Below, in pieces: positions 16,034 to 24,108 of a stretch of DNA of 64,000 nt. Under the pieces are notes generated by a model. That model made no database searches. It worked only from the letters and a program-made list of their open reading frames with translations, and was not told where the DNA came from. The stretch lies in the NCBI GenBank assembly GCA_024688885.1, contig JAILDV010000031.1:1-64000 (forward strand), given 5' to 3'. Each line of letters begins with the position of its first letter. The stretch's first letter is position 1. The stretch comes from Bacteroidaceae bacterium (lineage in GTDB: Bacteria > Bacteroidota > Bacteroidia > Bacteroidales > Bacteroidaceae). Made by a program: the position numbers and the translations under genes.

Positions 16034-17269
16034 TTATGGGAACATGATGGTGAAACGGGTCAAGCCATCATCTGGGTTGGTCAGCAAGGTAAAGGTGCAG
16101 CCGTGTTTGGTGAGGATGTCACGAATGAGAAGCAATCCAAGCCCTTGCCCTTGGGGTTTAGTGGAATAGAAAGGGGTGAAGATGTGTTGGGCGACTTCAG
16201 GAGAGATGCCCTTGCCGTTGTCGGTGATGATGAGGGTCTTGGGTTGGGTTTCTATGCGGATTTCACCCTCATTGCTGATGCTTTCGATGGCGTTCTTCAC
16301 AATGTTTACAAGCACCTGTTGGAACAAGGTGGTGTCCAGATGGACAGGTGTGGCCTCATCAGTGAGGTCAAGAGTCAGACGGATGTGGTGGGTTTGGCAG
16401 AGGCCTTCGAGGAAAGAGTGGCACGTCTCCACTTCTTCGCTCAGGTCGCAGAGCGTGAGTTGAGGTTCGGGCACTTTCACCACATTGGCAAAGCGTGTGA
16501 CAAACTCAGCCATCTTTTGGGTGCGTTCGCGACTGGCTTCGAGGGCTTCTTGTGCTGTGCCTTCGGGTACTTCAGTCTGGATGAGGTCTAAGGTGCTCAC
16601 GATGCCTGCCACATTATTGTTCACCTCATGAGCAATCATGCGGATGACCTTCTCGTAGGCGGCTTTCTCTGCCTTCATCACTTCGGAGGTCAACGACTCG
16701 ATGAGGAAGAAGGGATGCTGATAGCCTCGATCGAGGAAGGAAAGATGGGAGATGTGATAAATCTGGGAGTTGCTGAGTCGGAGAGTCGTATCCTCACCCA
16801 ACGGCAGGGATTTGAGCGCTTCTGAAAGGGCAGGCGTGAGCATCTGCTTGGCGGCAGGATTCATGGATTTGATATTGCCTGAGAGGTCGCAGAGGATGAC
16901 ACCCATCGGTGAGGCATCAATGAGCAGGTTGAGGAAGGTGTTCTGTTCGTCAAGACGCAGGTGTTCGTTGCGCAGTCGGGTGATAAGGGCATTGAAGGTC
17001 TTCACGATTTCGTCAGTTTCCTTCTGTCCTGTGGTTGAGAGTGTGGTGCTCATGTCTTGGTCGCGCAACAGTTCCATACCGCTGGTCAGCGCGTCAATGG
17101 GACGGATGACTTTTCGATAGAAAAAAATGAGATAGGATATCACCACCACCAGCACCCCTTCTGTCACATAAAAGATGACGGGACGGATGCTGAACGTCAA
17201 CCACATCAGAGCGGCAAACACACCGACAATGATGAGTGCAAGCAACAGGAAGTAATGCTGTATCTTCAT
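16034..17269 (-). CDS. Membrane sensor histidine kinase (NtrB/AtoS type)
   Basis: The 411-residue kinase has two N-terminal membrane segments (about 5-27 and 32-50) with almost no periplasmic loop. A HAMP-like stretch (51-105) and a PAS-like domain (about 108-195) follow. The H-box is MIAHEVNNN with His214, the N-box NIVKNAIES at 322-330, then DNGKGI (350-355) and GQGLGL (374-379). It is expected to phosphorylate the response regulator encoded 60 bp upstream. With so little periplasmic sequence, the signal is probably sensed within the membrane or cytoplasm. Its stop codon directly borders the enhancer sites of the permease operon. Confidence 0.93.
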   Translation of the reverse strand: MKIQHYFLLLALIIVGVFAALMWLTFSIRPVIFYVTEGVLVVVISYLIFFYRKVIRPIDALTSGMELLRDQDMSTTLSTTGQKETDEIVKTFNALITRLRNEHLRLDEQNTFLNLLIDASPMGVILCDLSGNIKSMNPAAKQMLTPALSEALKSLPLGEDTTLRLSNSQIYHISHLSFLDRGYQHPFFLIESLTSEVMKAEKAAYEKVIRMIAHEVNNNVAGIVSTLDLIQTEVPEGTAQEALEASRERTQKMAEFVTRFANVVKVPEPQLTLCDLSEEVETCHSFLEGLCQTHHIRLTLDLTDEATPVHLDTTLFQQVLVNIVKNAIESISNEGEIRIETQPKTLIITDNGKGISPEVAQHIFTPFYSTKPQGQGLGLLLIRDILTKHGCTFTLLTNPDDGLTRFTIMFP

Positions 17270-17281
17270 TTTACGCTTCGC

Positions 17282-17309
17282 TAAATGATAAATGACAAAT
17301 GATAAATGA
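17282..17309. repeat. Heptamer repeats (TAAATGA, four units)
   Basis: TAAATGA, TAAATGA, CAAATGA, TAAATGA at exact 7-bp spacing, in the short gap between the regulator and kinase genes. Confidence 0.8.
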
Positions 17310-17329
17310 ATCCCTCAACTATCAACTCT

Positions 17330-18784
17330 TCACAGCCCATGTTTTTCTATCTTTCGATAGAGTGCCCCACGACTGATGCCCAGTTCTTTTGCCACCAGGG
17401 AGAGATTGCCTTGATGCTTCTGGATGGAGGCGGCAATAGAGTTCCGTTCGATTTCTTCAAGGGTAGCCCCCTCCCATCCTCCCCCAAGGGGGAGGGGCTC
17501 CTTCGGTGTGTTGGTCTCTTGTATATTGGCTTGGAAGTCTTCTGCTGCAAGCTGCATCCCGCATGGTTTCTCCTCCCCTTTGGGGGAGGATGGGAGGGGG
17601 CTCATGAGCAGTGTCCGTTCCACCAAGTTCTTCAATTCGCGGATGTTGCCGTAGAAGGGGAGGCTTTGGAGGTATTGGATGGCTTCGGGAGAGGCGGTCG
17701 CGATGGGTAAACCGTTGGTGAAACAGGTTTGGCGAATGAAGTGCTCCACGAGCAGGGGAATGTCCTCTTGGCGTTCGCGCAGAGGTGGCAGATGCAGGTG
17801 GATGATGTTGATGCGATAGAAGAGGTCTTCGCGGAAGGTCTTGTCGTTAACCATCTGACGAAGGTCGGCATTGGTGGCGCACACCACACGCACGTCAGCC
17901 CGTTTGGTCACGCTGTCACCCAACACTTCGTAGGTCTGGTCTTGGAGCACACGCAGGAGTTTCACTTGGCTTGCCAGTTCCAACTCACCAATCTCATCCA
18001 AGAAGATGGTGCCTCCCTCTGCAAGTGCGAAACGCCCTGTGCGGTCGCTCTTGGCATCGGTGAAGGAACCCTTTTTGTGTCCGAACATCTCGCTCTCAAA
18101 GAGGGCTGTGGAAATGCCGCCGAGGTTCACCTTCACGAAAGGTTTATCAGCCCGTCGGCTCAGTTCGTGGATGGCTTGGGCAATGAGTTCCTTGCCAGTA
18201 CCTGATTCACCCGTAATGAGCACAGGAGCATTCGTGGAAGCGACACGACGAGCTGTTGCAAGCACCGACAACAAACCTTGCGATTGTCCTATGATATAGG
18301 TGAGACTCTGACCTGTACCATAGGTAAGACTCTCACCTATACCACAGGTGAGACTCTCACCCCTTTTGGGGTGCTGAAAGGAGGATTGAGGCGTCTCACT
18401 GTCTGGCTGAGAGCGACGCAAGAGTATCGCCGTTTCTATCCTGTCCATCAGCACGGAGTTGTCCCACGGTTTGGTGATGAAATCGAAGGCACCGTTCCGC
18501 ATTCCTTGCACAGCCAGATCAATGGTGCCCCATGCAGTCATCAGGATGACTGGTACATCGGGTCGGAACACTTTCACCTGTTTCAGCAAGGTAAGTCCCT
18601 CCTCACCATCGGTGGCGAGGGTGTAGTTCATGTCCATCAGCACCAACTCCAAGTCAGGATGGTTACGCACCACCTCCATTGCTGCCACAGGGCCATCGGC
18701 ACTCGTCACCATGTAGCCGTTTCGCTCCAGCAACAGGGTCAGCGTCACCCGGATGGCTCTGTCGTCGTCAACTATCAGAATCAT
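17330..18784 (-). CDS. Sigma-54-dependent response regulator (NtrC family)
   Basis: The 484-residue regulator has a receiver domain (1-120, acidic Asp6-8, phospho-acceptor Asp51, Lys105), an AAA+ domain (about 165-390; Walker A GESGTGKE 192-199, GSFTDA at 239-244 in place of GAFTGA, Walker B IFLDEIGE) and a Fis-type helix-turn-helix (about 445-484). Two stretches look like acquired repeats: three 8-residue units (GESLTCGI, GESLTYGT, GQSLTYII; 142-165) in the linker, and two palindromic-repeat products (about 395-411 and 428-440) between AAA+ and HTH. It is the obvious candidate for the TGTCCA-N4-TGGACA sites. Confidence 0.95.
   Translation of the reverse strand: MILIVDDDRAIRVTLTLLLERNGYMVTSADGPVAAMEVVRNHPDLELVLMDMNYTLATDGEEGLTLLKQVKVFRPDVPVILMTAWGTIDLAVQGMRNGAFDFITKPWDNSVLMDRIETAILLRRSQPDSETPQSSFQHPKRGESLTCGIGESLTYGTGQSLTYIIGQSQGLLSVLATARRVASTNAPVLITGESGTGKELIAQAIHELSRRADKPFVKVNLGGISTALFESEMFGHKKGSFTDAKSDRTGRFALAEGGTIFLDEIGELELASQVKLLRVLQDQTYEVLGDSVTKRADVRVVCATNADLRQMVNDKTFREDLFYRINIIHLHLPPLRERQEDIPLLVEHFIRQTCFTNGLPIATASPEAIQYLQSLPFYGNIRELKNLVERTLLMSPLPSSPKGEEKPCGMQLAAEDFQANIQETNTPKEPLPLGGGWEGATLEEIERNSIAASIQKHQGNLSLVAKELGISRGALYRKIEKHGL
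17465..17501. repeat. GC-rich palindromic repeat inside the regulator gene
   Basis: Arms CCTCCCCC and GGGGGAGG pair around AA. It encodes the KEPLPLGGGWEG segment just before the DNA-binding domain. Confidence 0.75.
17558..17602. repeat. GC-rich palindromic repeat inside the regulator gene (inverted copy)
   Basis: CCCGCATGGTTTCTCCTCCC begins the copy, in the same form as the intergenic copies at 6038 and 6893. It encodes MSPLPSSPKGEEKPCG and is inverted relative to 17465-17501. Confidence 0.78.
18289..18360. repeat. 24-bp tandem repeat in the regulator linker
   Basis: Three exact-length 24-bp units start at 18289, 18313 and 18337, with a shared GGT(G/A)AGACTCT core, encoding three 8-residue repeats. 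The GGTGAGA core also occurs in the intergenic array at 2377-2484. Confidence 0.88.
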
Positions 18785-18800
18785 ATCAAAATATTTTTTG

Positions 18801-18808
18801 CAAAGGTA
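18801..18808 (-). promoter_or_regulatory. Putative -7 box of the regulator-kinase genes
   Basis: TACCTTTG fits the TAnnTTTG consensus and lies 16 bp before the regulator ATG. A -33 element is weak (TTTC, 17 bp upstream). It suggests housekeeping expression of the two-component pair separate from the sigma-54 promoters. Confidence 0.5.
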
Positions 18809-18814
18809 ATGAAA

Positions 18815-18849
18815 AGTTTAGAGTTGAAAGTTGAGAGATGAGAGTTTTT
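18815..18849. repeat. Heptamer repeats (AGTTGAG-like)
   Basis: Five 7-bp units (AGTTTAG, AGTTGAA, AGTTGAG, AGATGAG, AGTTTTT) begin immediately after the stop of the adaptor gene. Confidence 0.75.
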
Positions 18850-20121
18850 TCACTCATTGATGCGAATCTTCTCTTTTCCCTTATACCTCTGCATATCGCT
18901 CACCACCACGCTGTCACCCTCTTCCAATCCGCTGATGACTTCCACGTAATCATAGTTGCAGTCGCCGAGGTGGACGGTGCGAGGCACGAGGGTGTGTTCG
19001 TCTTTATATATAAATAATGTATAGTTTCCTGCCCCTGTATAGTAAGAGCCGTTGCGAATGCGCAACACGTCTTCCTTGATGCTGGTGATGACAAACACTT
19101 CCGCCTTCAAGCCTGAACGGAGTTTGGGGTGGCTGGGGTTATCCATCAAGACGGTGAAGGTGATGACTCCGTCCTGACTGAGAGGTGTGACGGTGTTGAT
19201 GGTGCCGAAAAGACGTTCCTTTCCGATTTTGACGAGCACACGTCCTCCTGCCAACACGCGGTCAGAATAGGTGTCGGCAATGCTGCAATCGACTTTGAAG
19301 TGGGTGAGGTCGCTGATGACTGCCACTTTGGAACCTGACCCGACGATGCTGCCTATTTCGGAACAGATGTAGGTGAGGGTTGCCTTGCGGGGCGAACGGA
19401 TGTTGGCACCATCGAGGGTACGGCGCGTCTCCTCAAGACTCTTGTCGGCAATGCCATCCTGCAACTGCTTCATGCGCAGGTCAGCTTTCCTCACCCGCAC
19501 CTCGTTTTCATACTGCTGCCTCAGTTGCTTCAGTTGCATTTGTGCAGTTCGGAGGGTGATTTCAGCCTGATGCACACGGTCTTTCGTGCCTGAGCCAAGA
19601 CTGTCCAGATACTGCTCGTTGCGCAGTTGCGCTTCCAACTGCCCAATCTTCATCTCCTCCACCTCCAACTGCATGCGACGGTCACTCAGCTGGGTCTCGG
19701 TGTTGGTGGTGAGTTGCACCATCTGTTGCCGACGAATTTCCTGCTCGTCGAGGGCTTTGGAGTAGTCGGTCTGAGCCGATTGAAGATCGAGGCGGAGGAG
19801 TGGCGTGCCCACATCCACCGTGTCGCCGCTATGGGCATAGACCTCCAGAATCTGTGCGCTGATGGGTGAGATGATGACTTCTTCGAAGGCGGGAACCACT
19901 TTGCCTGTGGCGGTGATGCTCACGTCGATGGTGCCCCTGTCCACCTGTGAGGTGATGAGGCTCTTCTTATCTACTGAACTCATCATCAGTATGCCCAGCC
20001 ATATTGCCACACCCATCACAACTGCCACGATGGCGGCATACTTGCCATATCGCACCATTCTTCTTTTGCGCTGTACGCTGACAGGAATGGCTCTGTCCAT
20101 AGTTTGATTATCTGTTTTCAT
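18850..20121 (-). CDS. Periplasmic adaptor (MacA/HlyD-type membrane fusion protein)
   Basis: The 423-residue protein is anchored by one N-terminal membrane helix (about 27-48, after a Lys/Arg-rich cytoplasmic tail). A barrel/lipoyl half-motif (GKVVPAFEEVIISPISAQIL) is followed by a long coiled-coil hairpin (about 115-235, rich in Q, L, E, R), then the second lipoyl half (ANIRSPRKATLTYI) and a beta-barrel domain. MacA-like adaptors bridge a MacB-type permease and TolC. The ATG overlaps the tolC-like stop by 4 bp, so the two are made together from the sigma-54 promoter at 21631. It is the only adaptor for the four permease pairs seen here. Confidence 0.93.
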   Translation of the reverse strand: MKTDNQTMDRAIPVSVQRKRRMVRYGKYAAIVAVVMGVAIWLGILMMSSVDKKSLITSQVDRGTIDVSITATGKVVPAFEEVIISPISAQILEVYAHSGDTVDVGTPLLRLDLQSAQTDYSKALDEQEIRRQQMVQLTTNTETQLSDRRMQLEVEEMKIGQLEAQLRNEQYLDSLGSGTKDRVHQAEITLRTAQMQLKQLRQQYENEVRVRKADLRMKQLQDGIADKSLEETRRTLDGANIRSPRKATLTYICSEIGSIVGSGSKVAVISDLTHFKVDCSIADTYSDRVLAGGRVLVKIGKERLFGTINTVTPLSQDGVITFTVLMDNPSHPKLRSGLKAEVFVITSIKEDVLRIRNGSYYTGAGNYTLFIYKDEHTLVPRTVHLGDCNYDYVEVISGLEEGDSVVVSDMQRYKGKEKIRINE

Positions 20122-21596
20122 TTTACTATCTTTTCAAAATCCACATTAATGTTTTGTCCTTTCTCGAAGTCCCACAGGGTGATGGAGCGCAATTGGTAGT
20201 AATAGTACCAATAGTTGAACAGTTCGGAGATGCGACGTTGGCGAGCTTCGTCCTTGGCGGTTTGTGCATCCGACAGTTCGAGGGTGGAGATGCTGCCAAT
20301 CTTGAAAGTCTCCACGTTGGTGTGGTAGCGGCGTTGGGCAATGGTGTCCGCCTCTTCGGCAATGCGAAGTTGCTGTCGCTGGTGGTTGAACTGCTCGGTC
20401 AGCACGAAGAGGTTCTGCCGGAACTCCTGTGACTGCTGCCGCACTTGGTTCCGCACAATCTCACGATTACTCTCAGCCACTTTCACCTGTCCGCGTCGTT
20501 TGCCCCAGTCGAGCAGAGGAAGTGATATGCCTATCTGCACCACTTCCTTACTTGACAGGTCGCGATAAGCATCGTTCATCCGTCCTCCTGTGCCTGTATA
20601 TCCTACCTGCGCATAGAGTGTCACGCCTCGCAGATTGCCTTTAGCACTTGCCACCGCATAGTCGGCTTGCAGTTGCCGCCGTTGCATGGTGCTCGCAAAA
20701 GCATTGTTCTCTAAGGCTTTGTCCAATACATCCTCATAGTGAAGCACCACTTCTGGAATCTTTTCCGGTTCCACGGGCACGATGTCCGCTTCTACATCAA
20801 GGAAGGCTTTCAGTTCAAACATCCGCGCCTTCCGACTGCTCTCCGTAGAGGTGAGTGTCGATTGGGCATTCAGCATTCCTAACCGCATCTGCAACACATC
20901 GTTCTGACTGATGGTGCCCATTTCCCGCTTCGCCTTTGCCACTTCGTAGAGTTTCTCAGCATTTTGCAGGTTCTGCTCGGCAATGCGCACATTCTCGTTC
21001 GCCAACAGGAGGTTGAAGAACAGGCTGATGGCACGCATAGCCACCTGTTCAGTCTCGGTAAGGAAAGAGGCTTTTGCTTCCCGATAGCGCACTGGCTCAA
21101 TGCGACGGTCCCATTTCAGCGAGTTCACACCAAACAGCGGTTGACTCAACGTGAGTGCTATGGGCATACTCATGAACTGATTGCGCCCTCCACTTGTTTC
21201 ACCACTCATTTGCCGCAACCAATCCAACGATGACTCCACCGACAATGTTGCCCCCGTCAGCCCTATTTTCTGACTCACATATAATGAACCGTCCAACTCC
21301 ATATAGTCGTTCCGTACATAGGAGTGTGTGCCGTCCTCTCGCTGGTACGTGCTGTATCGTTTGTTGTACGTCGGCACATTCGCCGACAGGGACACTTCGG
21401 GCAGCATGTTTGCCTTGTAACTCCTCCACTCCCAATAGGCAGACTTCAATTCGCCCAATGCCACAGCCGCATCCACACTTTGCCGACGTGCCATTGCAAT
21501 GCAGTCATCAAGGCTCAACCGCAGCGTGTCGTTTTCGGCATGCCCCATCTGAGTCAGGAGACACACCATCGTCAAGATAAATGTTCTTTTCTTCAC
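20118..21596 (-). CDS. TolC-family outer-membrane efflux channel
   Basis: The 492-residue protein has a cleavable signal peptide (MKKRTFILTMVCLLTQMGHA) and the internally duplicated helical pattern of TolC. DDCIAMARRQSVDAAVALGE opens the first repeat; long amphipathic helices follow (TEQVAMRAISLFFNLLLANE, and NQVRQQSQEFRQ in the second half). ISLPLLDWGKRRGQVKVAES is the typical strand-turn motif of the second repeat. It forms the outer-membrane duct for the adaptor and permeases. It is the first gene of its operon, 23 bases downstream of the predicted sigma-54 start site. Confidence 0.94.
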   Translation of the reverse strand: MKKRTFILTMVCLLTQMGHAENDTLRLSLDDCIAMARRQSVDAAVALGELKSAYWEWRSYKANMLPEVSLSANVPTYNKRYSTYQREDGTHSYVRNDYMELDGSLYVSQKIGLTGATLSVESSLDWLRQMSGETSGGRNQFMSMPIALTLSQPLFGVNSLKWDRRIEPVRYREAKASFLTETEQVAMRAISLFFNLLLANENVRIAEQNLQNAEKLYEVAKAKREMGTISQNDVLQMRLGMLNAQSTLTSTESSRKARMFELKAFLDVEADIVPVEPEKIPEVVLHYEDVLDKALENNAFASTMQRRQLQADYAVASAKGNLRGVTLYAQVGYTGTGGRMNDAYRDLSSKEVVQIGISLPLLDWGKRRGQVKVAESNREIVRNQVRQQSQEFRQNLFVLTEQFNHQRQQLRIAEEADTIAQRRYHTNVETFKIGSISTLELSDAQTAKDEARQRRISELFNYWYYYYQLRSITLWDFEKGQNINVDFEKIVK

Positions 21597-21630
21597 TTCG
21601 CAAATGGATAAAATTATTCATCCTTTCAGA

Positions 21631-21645
21631 ACAAAACACGTGCCT
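21631..21645 (-). promoter_or_regulatory. Sigma-54 promoter of the tolC-like/adaptor operon
   Basis: AGGCACGTGTTTTGT has GG, ten bases, then GT. It matches the permease-operon promoter at 15931 in spacing and in GGCACGT and TTTGT. The predicted start is about 21619. Confidence 0.82.
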
Positions 21646-21687
21646 GAGTCGTAACTCGTTGGTTTTCTGTAAATACATACAAAAAAG

Positions 21688-21725
21688 GTGTCCATTTCTG
21701 GACACCCACTGTCCAAAAGTGGACA
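21688..21725 (-). promoter_or_regulatory. Enhancer sites for the sigma-54 regulator (tolC-like operon)
   Basis: TGTCCA-TTTC-TGGACA (inside 21688-21705, perfect over 9-bp arms with GTG/CAC flanks) and TGTCCA-AAAG-TGGACA (21710-21725). The centres lie 77.5 and 98.5 bp before the predicted start, 21 bp apart, so on the same face of the helix. Confidence 0.85.
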
Positions 21726-21775
21726 CTCTTGTACTTAAGTCTTACCTACAAACGAGTTGCAAGTTGCAGATATTC

Positions 21776-22444
21776 TCAATTCGGAATACACATTGCGGCG
21801 GCAATGGTCAAGTCGAAGGGAGTAGTGATTTTGATGTTCTCGCGATTGCCTGGAACGAGGGTGACAGAGTGCCCGAAACGTTCCACCACGGAGGCATCGT
21901 CGGTGAAGAAGTCGGTGTAGGGTTGCTCATAGGCTTGGCGAAGGAGATGAGCGGAGAACACCTGAGGGGTCTGAACAAGGCGGTAGTCGCTGCGGGGCAC
22001 TGTGATGGATTTTCCAGGGAGAACCTGACGTAAGGTTTCCACCACATCGGTGACGGGAATGACGGCTTCGGAACGGGCAGCCTCATCGTAGCAGGCACGA
22101 ATGGTGTCGATGGAGACAAAGGGACGCACGCCGTCATGAACGCCTACAAGCGTGGCATCGAGGGAGACTTTGGCGAGTCCGTTCTTGACGGAGTGGAAAC
22201 GGGTTTCTCCTCCATTGGCAAGGGTGTAAGGGCGCGAGAAATGGTATTCGTCGCAGAGTGTGCGCCAATAGTCTTGCTGCGTTTCGGGCAACACGAGCAC
22301 CACCTGCATCTTCTCGTCGAACTGGAGAAAACGGTCGATGGTGCGCATCAAGATGGGGGTGCCACCAACAGGAAGGAACTGCTTGGGTATGTCACCGCCC
22401 ATGCGAAGCCCCTTACCACCAGCTACGATGATGACGGCGTTCAC
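21776..22444 (-). CDS. ispD: 2-C-methyl-D-erythritol 4-phosphate cytidylyltransferase
   Basis: The enzyme couples CTP to MEP in the non-mevalonate isoprenoid pathway. The 222 residues show the nucleotide-binding loop [19 protein letters not shown] (7-25), the [13 protein letters not shown] segment (78-90), HDGVRPF (103-109), a TDVVET stretch and [13 protein letters not shown]. All are standard for IspD, as is the length. It overlaps the DJ-1 gene by 4 bp and ends the exbB-tonB operon. The overlap probably has no metabolic meaning beyond shared transcription. Confidence 0.96.
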   Translation of the reverse strand: MNAVIIVAGGKGLRMGGDIPKQFLPVGGTPILMRTIDRFLQFDEKMQVVLVLPETQQDYWRTLCDEYHFSRPYTLANGGETRFHSVKNGLAKVSLDATLVGVHDGVRPFVSIDTIRACYDEAARSEAVIPVTDVVETLRQVLPGKSITVPRSDYRLVQTPQVFSAHLLRQAYEQPYTDFFTDDASVVERFGHSVTLVPGNRENIKITTPFDLTIAAAMCIPN

Positions 22445-23001
22445 TTTTCGATGATATGTTTGTACATCATGCCTTGCCTCAACTGGTCGGCTGCATCTTT
22501 GCCACAGAAGTGCTCCACAATGGCATAGCCAAGCCCCAACGCTGCGGCAGGACCTTTACCGGTAAACATGAGTCCATCGCGCTCCACAAGGGCTGCCGTA
22601 TAGTCTGCACCTGTCAGGTATTGCTCGAAACCCGGATAGCAGGTCATCTTCTTGCCCTGAGCAAGACCGAGATTGCCATACACCATCGGTGCGGCACAAA
22701 TTGCAGCGAGCGCCTTACCTGCCTGATGATGAGCAAGAATGACCTTACAGAGCCCTTCGTGGGCATTGAGGTTGGTTGCTCCTGGCATGCCTCCCGGAAG
22801 GAAAAGCATATCGGCATCGCTGTAGTCGTTGTCGGCAAACATGGAGTCTGCCACAATGCCCACACCATGTGCACCCACCACAGTAAGCTCATCCGTGATG
22901 GAGACAGTTATCACTTCAAGACCTGCACGACGGCACACGTCAATGGGACCAAGGGCTTCCACTTCTTCGAAGCCTGTAGCAAGAAAAGTATATATCTTCA
23001 T
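22441..23001 (-). CDS. DJ-1/PfpI (YajL/ThiJ) family protein
   Basis: The 186 residues have the DJ-1 fold marks: [15 protein letters not shown] with the conserved Glu15, [11 protein letters not shown], and the nucleophile elbow [11 protein letters not shown] with Cys102. [15 protein letters not shown] lies near the end. Members act in oxidative or glycation stress; whether as deglycase or chaperone is disputed, so no reaction is claimed. It lies 21 bp after tonB and overlaps ispD by 4 bp. Confidence 0.92.
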   Translation of the reverse strand: MKIYTFLATGFEEVEALGPIDVCRRAGLEVITVSITDELTVVGAHGVGIVADSMFADNDYSDADMLFLPGGMPGATNLNAHEGLCKVILAHHQAGKALAAICAAPMVYGNLGLAQGKKMTCYPGFEQYLTGADYTAALVERDGLMFTGKGPAAALGLGYAIVEHFCGKDAADQLRQGMMYKHIIEK

Positions 23002-23022
23002 AATGGTTTACGATTTATTGGG

Positions 23023-24108
23023 CTACTTGAGTTTGAACCGGTAGGTGATGGTGCCACTCTCCGTATGGTCACCCTCTGAGAATCGGGATTGCTTGGCGGC
23101 TGCGATTGCCGCATTCTTGAGAGCAGCGGAGGAAGTGGTGCTGCTGGTCACGCTGGCACTGATGACAGAACCTGATGCGCTGACCTGGATGGAAACAAGC
23201 ACGGTGCCCTCGCTGTTGGGGTCGGCATAGTTTGGCTTGGCAAGATAGACGACGGTGCGATTGCCCACCTTGGCAGATGTGCCGGTTCCTAAACCGCCAG
23301 TTCCTGTGGTGGCACCCGTATTGCTGTTGCCTGTGGGTGAACCTTGTGCGCCATTGCCTGTTGTGTTGCCGCTGTTTCCCTTGTTGCCACTACCGAATGC
23401 ACCAGCCACACGGCTGTTAGCTGCTGCGGCAGCCTTACGGTCGGCTTCAGCTTTCTTGCGGGCTTCCTCTTCTGCCTTACGGCGAGCCTCTTCTGCAGCA
23501 CGTTTCTTGGCGGCTTCCTCTGCTGCTTTCTTACGGGCAGCCTCTTCGGCAGCACGTTTCTTGGCGGCTTCCTCTGCCGCTTTCTTGCGAGCAGCTTCTT
23601 CTGCAGCGCGTTTCTTGGCAGCCTCTTCTGCCTTACGCTTGGCTTCTGCTTCTGCTTTGATGCGTGCTTCTTCTGCAGCCTTTTTGCGAGCCTCTTCTGC
23701 CGCCTTCTTCTTGGCTTCCTCGGCTGCTATGGACTTCTCTTGGTCTTGTGTGATGAGAGGTTTGGCAGGTTGCTGTTTAGGCGCAGGAGTGGGTTTGGGG
23801 GTTGGTGTAGGCTTCGGTGCTGGTGGTGGAGCGACTGGTACAGGGTCAGCCTCTTCAGGCACATCGGTAGATTCGGGAGCATCAGTGGATTCGGGAGTGC
23901 CGGATGCATCGGCAGGCAAACCACCGAGGTCTTCACCTCCTGCGTCTTCCACATTGCCGAGAAGCACGGGCACACCATCTTCCTTGTCCTTGTCGGGTTG
24001 CACCACTGAGAGTGTCAGGATGGCAAGGATGACAGCGAGGACTGCATGCACCAGAATGGAGATGACACCAGCCTTTACCTTATCTTTCTTGGGAGAATTG
24101 TCATTCAT
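23023..24108 (-). CDS. tonB: TonB/TolA-like energy transducer
   Basis: The ATG at 24108 (MNDNSPKKDKVKAG) gives 361 residues and overlaps the exbD stop; the open frame to 24132 is not needed. One N-terminal membrane helix (about 14-35) is followed by an acidic linker, a PxP-rich stretch (VAPPPAPKPTPTPKP), and a long Ala/Lys/Glu helix made of 18-residue repeats (AAKKRAAEE / AARKKAAEE, roughly 120-220) that resembles TolA more than TonB. A Gly/Asn/Thr-rich hinge follows, then a TonB-type C-terminal domain (GTVLVSIQVSASGSVISASV). With ExbB and ExbD it would pass the proton-motive force to outer-membrane receptors or to a Tol-like complex. Confidence 0.92.
   Translation of the reverse strand: MNDNSPKKDKVKAGVISILVHAVLAVILAILTLSVVQPDKDKEDGVPVLLGNVEDAGGEDLGGLPADASGTPESTDAPESTDVPEEADPVPVAPPPAPKPTPTPKPTPAPKQQPAKPLITQDQEKSIAAEEAKKKAAEEARKKAAEEARIKAEAEAKRKAEEAAKKRAAEEAARKKAAEEAAKKRAAEEAARKKAAEEAAKKRAAEEARRKAEEEARKKAEADRKAAAAANSRVAGAFGSGNKGNSGNTTGNGAQGSPTGNSNTGATTGTGGLGTGTSAKVGNRTVVYLAKPNYADPNSEGTVLVSIQVSASGSVISASVTSSTTSSAALKNAAIAAAKQSRFSEGDHTESGTITYRFKLK

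Noticed and set aside
16034..18784. Regulator and kinase as regulators of the FAS1-SusCD operon
   Set aside because: The TGTCCA-N4-TGGACA sites were noticed only at the two efflux promoters; none was noticed before the FAS1 or GH43 genes.
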